From NCBI RefSeq assembly GCF_048564905.1, contig NC_133006.1:17010501-17074500 (forward strand): a stretch of DNA of 64,000 nucleotides, read 5' to 3'. The notes beneath the pieces are model-generated. The model was not told where the DNA came from, ran no database searches, and worked only from the letters and a program-made list of their open reading frames with translations. Shown here in pieces: positions 62,581 through 64,000 of the stretch. Numbering within the stretch: position 1 is the stretch's first letter; each line of letters begins with the position of its first letter. The position numbers and the translations under genes are program-made. This DNA is from Vicugna pacos (taxonomy: Eukaryota; Chordata; Mammalia; Artiodactyla; Camelidae).

Positions 62581-62681
62581 GACTACGCCTGCCAGAGCAG
62601 ATGCCACTCTGTGCTGCTCCCCAAGGCAGGGGGTGTGTGTGAGGGAAGAAGCCCTGGGCGAGGGCATTAGAAAGTCGCCTC

Positions 62682-62737
62682 CTGACCCTGACCTTGTGTC
62701 CCTCCCTTCCAGGCACCGTGGCCTGAGTGACCAGACC
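62682..62737 (+). other. LRFN2: Splice acceptor and 5' UTR start of the first coding LRFN2 exon
   Basis: Two CTGAC branch-point-like motifs (62682-62686 and 62688-62692) lie 20-30 bases before a pyrimidine-rich tract ending in CCTTCCAG, with the AG at 62711-62712. The exon would begin at 62713, leaving 25 bases of 5' UTR before the ATG. The UTR piece has no in-frame stop. This fits the known LRFN2 layout of a non-coding first exon far upstream and a large second exon carrying most of the coding sequence. The exact exon edge is predicted from motif only. Confidence 0.8.
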
Positions 62738-64000
62738 ATGGAGACTCTGCTTGGTGGCCTGCTGGCGTTTGGCATGGCGTTTGCTGTGGTCGACGCCTGC
62801 CCCAAGTACTGTGTCTGCCAGAACCTGTCTGAGTCACTGGGGACCCTGTGCCCCTCCAAGGGGCTGCTCTTCGTGCCTCCCGACATTGACCGGCGGACGG
62901 TGGAGCTGCGTCTGGGCGGCAACTTCATCATCCACATCGGCCGCCAGGACTTCGCCAACATGACGGGGCTGGTGGACCTGACCCTGTCCAGGAACACCAT
63001 CAGCCACATCCAGCCCTTCTCCTTCCTGGACCTCGAGAGCCTCCGCTCCCTGCACCTCGACAGCAACCGGCTGCCCAGCCTCGGGGAGGACACCCTGCGG
63101 GGCCTGGTCAACCTGCAGCACCTCATCGTGAACAACAACCAGCTGGGCGGCATCGCCGACGAGGCCTTCGAGGACTTCCTGCTGACGCTGGAGGACCTGG
63201 ACCTCTCCTACAACAACCTCCATGGCCTGCCCTGGGGCTCCGTGCGGCGCATGGTCAACCTGCACCAGCTGAGCCTGGACCACAACCTGCTGGACCACAT
63301 AGCCGAGGGCACCTTTGCTGACCTGCAGAAACTGGCCCGCTTGGACCTCACCTCCAACCGGCTGCAGAAGCTGCCCCCAGACCCCATCTTCGCCCGCTCC
63401 CAGGCCTCTGTTCTGACGGCCACGCCCTTTGCCCCACCCTTGTCCTTTAGTTTTGGGGGGAACCCGCTGCACTGTAACTGTGAGCTTCTCTGGCTGAGGA
63501 GGCTGGAGAGGGACGATGACCTGGAGACTTGTGGCTCCCCAGGGGGCCTCAAGGGCCGCTACTTCTGGCACGTGCGCGAGGAGGAGTTTGTGTGCGAACC
63601 GCCTCTCATCACCCAGCACACGCACAAGCTGCTGGTGCTGGAGGGCCAGGCGGCTACGCTCAAGTGCAAAGCCATCGGGGACCCCAGCCCTCTCATCCAC
63701 TGGGTGACCCCCGATGACCGCCTCGTGGGGAACTCCTCCAGGACGGCCGTGTATGACAACGGCACCCTGGACATCCTTATCACCACGTCTCAGGACAGCG
63801 GCGCCTTCACCTGCATCGCTGCCAACGCGGCCGGGGAGGCCACAGCCACGGTGGAGGTGTCCATCGTCCAGCTGCCACACCTCAGCAACAGCACCAGCCG
63901 CACCGCGCCCCCCAAGTCCCGCCTCTCGGACATCACTGGCTCCAGCAAAACCAGCCGGGGAAGTGGAGGCAGTGGGGGCGGGGAGCCTCCCAAAAGTCCC
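62738..64000 (+). CDS. LRFN2: LRFN2 (SALM1), N-terminal 421 codons, partial at window end
   Basis: Synaptic adhesion-like molecule 1, a single-pass postsynaptic membrane protein known to cluster NMDA receptors through PSD-95. Residues 1-20 are a hydrophobic signal peptide. The LRRNT cysteines are C21, C25, C27 and C38. Seven LRRs span about 53-219. The LRRCT follows with C246, C248, C265 and C286. An I-set Ig domain (about 288-378) has its disulfide pair at C310 and C359 and the DSGAFTC motif. The linker then becomes Gly/Ser-rich (about 400-421). N-glycosylation sequons sit at N29, N74, N332, N341 and N384. The start ATG has A at -3 and G at +4 and directly precedes the signal peptide. The family is about 790 residues long, so the fibronectin domain, membrane helix, tail and PDZ ligand are outside the window. 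The frame is open to the last base. From memory the sequence is nearly identical to human LRFN2 and clearly closer to it than to LRFN1/3/4/5. Confidence 0.97.
   Translation, partial: METLLGGLLAFGMAFAVVDACPKYCVCQNLSESLGTLCPSKGLLFVPPDIDRRTVELRLGGNFIIHIGRQDFANMTGLVDLTLSRNTISHIQPFSFLDLESLRSLHLDSNRLPSLGEDTLRGLVNLQHLIVNNNQLGGIADEAFEDFLLTLEDLDLSYNNLHGLPWGSVRRMVNLHQLSLDHNLLDHIAEGTFADLQKLARLDLTSNRLQKLPPDPIFARSQASVLTATPFAPPLSFSFGGNPLHCNCELLWLRRLERDDDLETCGSPGGLKGRYFWHVREEEFVCEPPLITQHTHKLLVLEGQAATLKCKAIGDPSPLIHWVTPDDRLVGNSSRTAVYDNGTLDILITTSQDSGAFTCIAANAAGEATATVEVSIVQLPHLSNSTSRTAPPKSRLSDITGSSKTSRGSGGSGGGEPPKSP

Larger units (their letters stand above)
1..62712 (+). other. LRFN2: Probable 3' portion of LRFN2 intron 1 (non-coding)
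   Basis: No convincing coding exon, promoter-like CpG island or RNA gene was found across this stretch, on either strand. It carries transposon remnants, simple repeats and unique DNA. Since LRFN2 in other mammals has a long first intron between a non-coding exon 1 and the coding exon 2, the whole stretch is inferred to be intronic. It could partly be intergenic if the first exon were unusually close in this species, but no donor or first exon was recognised. Confidence 0.65.

Noticed and set aside
1-62712. A new multi-gene system or biosynthetic cluster
   Set aside because: Apart from LRFN2, the window has no credible coding sequence. The rest is repeats, unique intron DNA and possible enhancers.
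62834-63880. 348-codon open frame on the minus strand opposite LRFN2
   Set aside because: It is the antisense shadow of a GC-rich coding exon whose third codon positions are mostly G or C. The sense frame has clear domains and the antisense protein has none.

Overview
The window is mammalian genomic DNA, most likely from a camelid (camel, llama or alpaca). Three things support this: ancient mammalian repeats throughout (MIR, L2, old L1, MER5/MER20/MER1-type hAT elements, MLT1 LTRs); a spliced gene whose protein I recognise as LRFN2; and, at 43335-43429, a short tRNA-Ala-derived SINE of the kind known from camelids, flanked by a perfect 14-bp target duplication. The genus cannot be told from this sequence.

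The only gene I can support lies at the right edge. A splice acceptor at 62711-62712 opens an exon with 25 bases of 5' UTR. An open reading frame then starts at 62738 and runs off the window after 421 codons. It encodes the N-terminal part of LRFN2 (SALM1), a postsynaptic leucine-rich-repeat/Ig/fibronectin adhesion protein: signal peptide, LRRNT, seven LRRs, LRRCT, a complete Ig domain and the start of the Gly/Ser linker. The fibronectin domain, membrane segment, cytoplasmic tail and PDZ ligand lie beyond the window.

The other 62.7 kb is non-coding and is best read as the 3' part of the large first intron of LRFN2. This is an inference from the human gene, whose first exon is non-coding and distant. 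It holds mainly ancient repeats: about 25 MIR pieces, over 15 L2 pieces (one about 2 kb, 9690-11745), two old L1 blocks (5320-6185, 44100-44830), hAT DNA-transposon remnants (20243-20430, 27038-27208, 60393-60945), two solo MLT1 LTRs (29372-29782, 42619-43238), and an LTR of the MER21 group (35651-36430) inserted into an older repeat. Simple repeats, two purine/pyrimidine tracts and a decayed roughly 40-bp tandem array (33508-33866) fill in the rest.

Several repeat-free, AT-richer blocks with clustered homeodomain- and POU-type motifs look like conserved developmental enhancers, notably 3020-3340, 19260-19540, 37195-37530, 38040-38600, 53960-54190 and 58450-58770. This is pattern-based only and needs a cross-species alignment. 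I found no previously undescribed gene system. Most short open frames in the intron are chance frames in GC-rich DNA.
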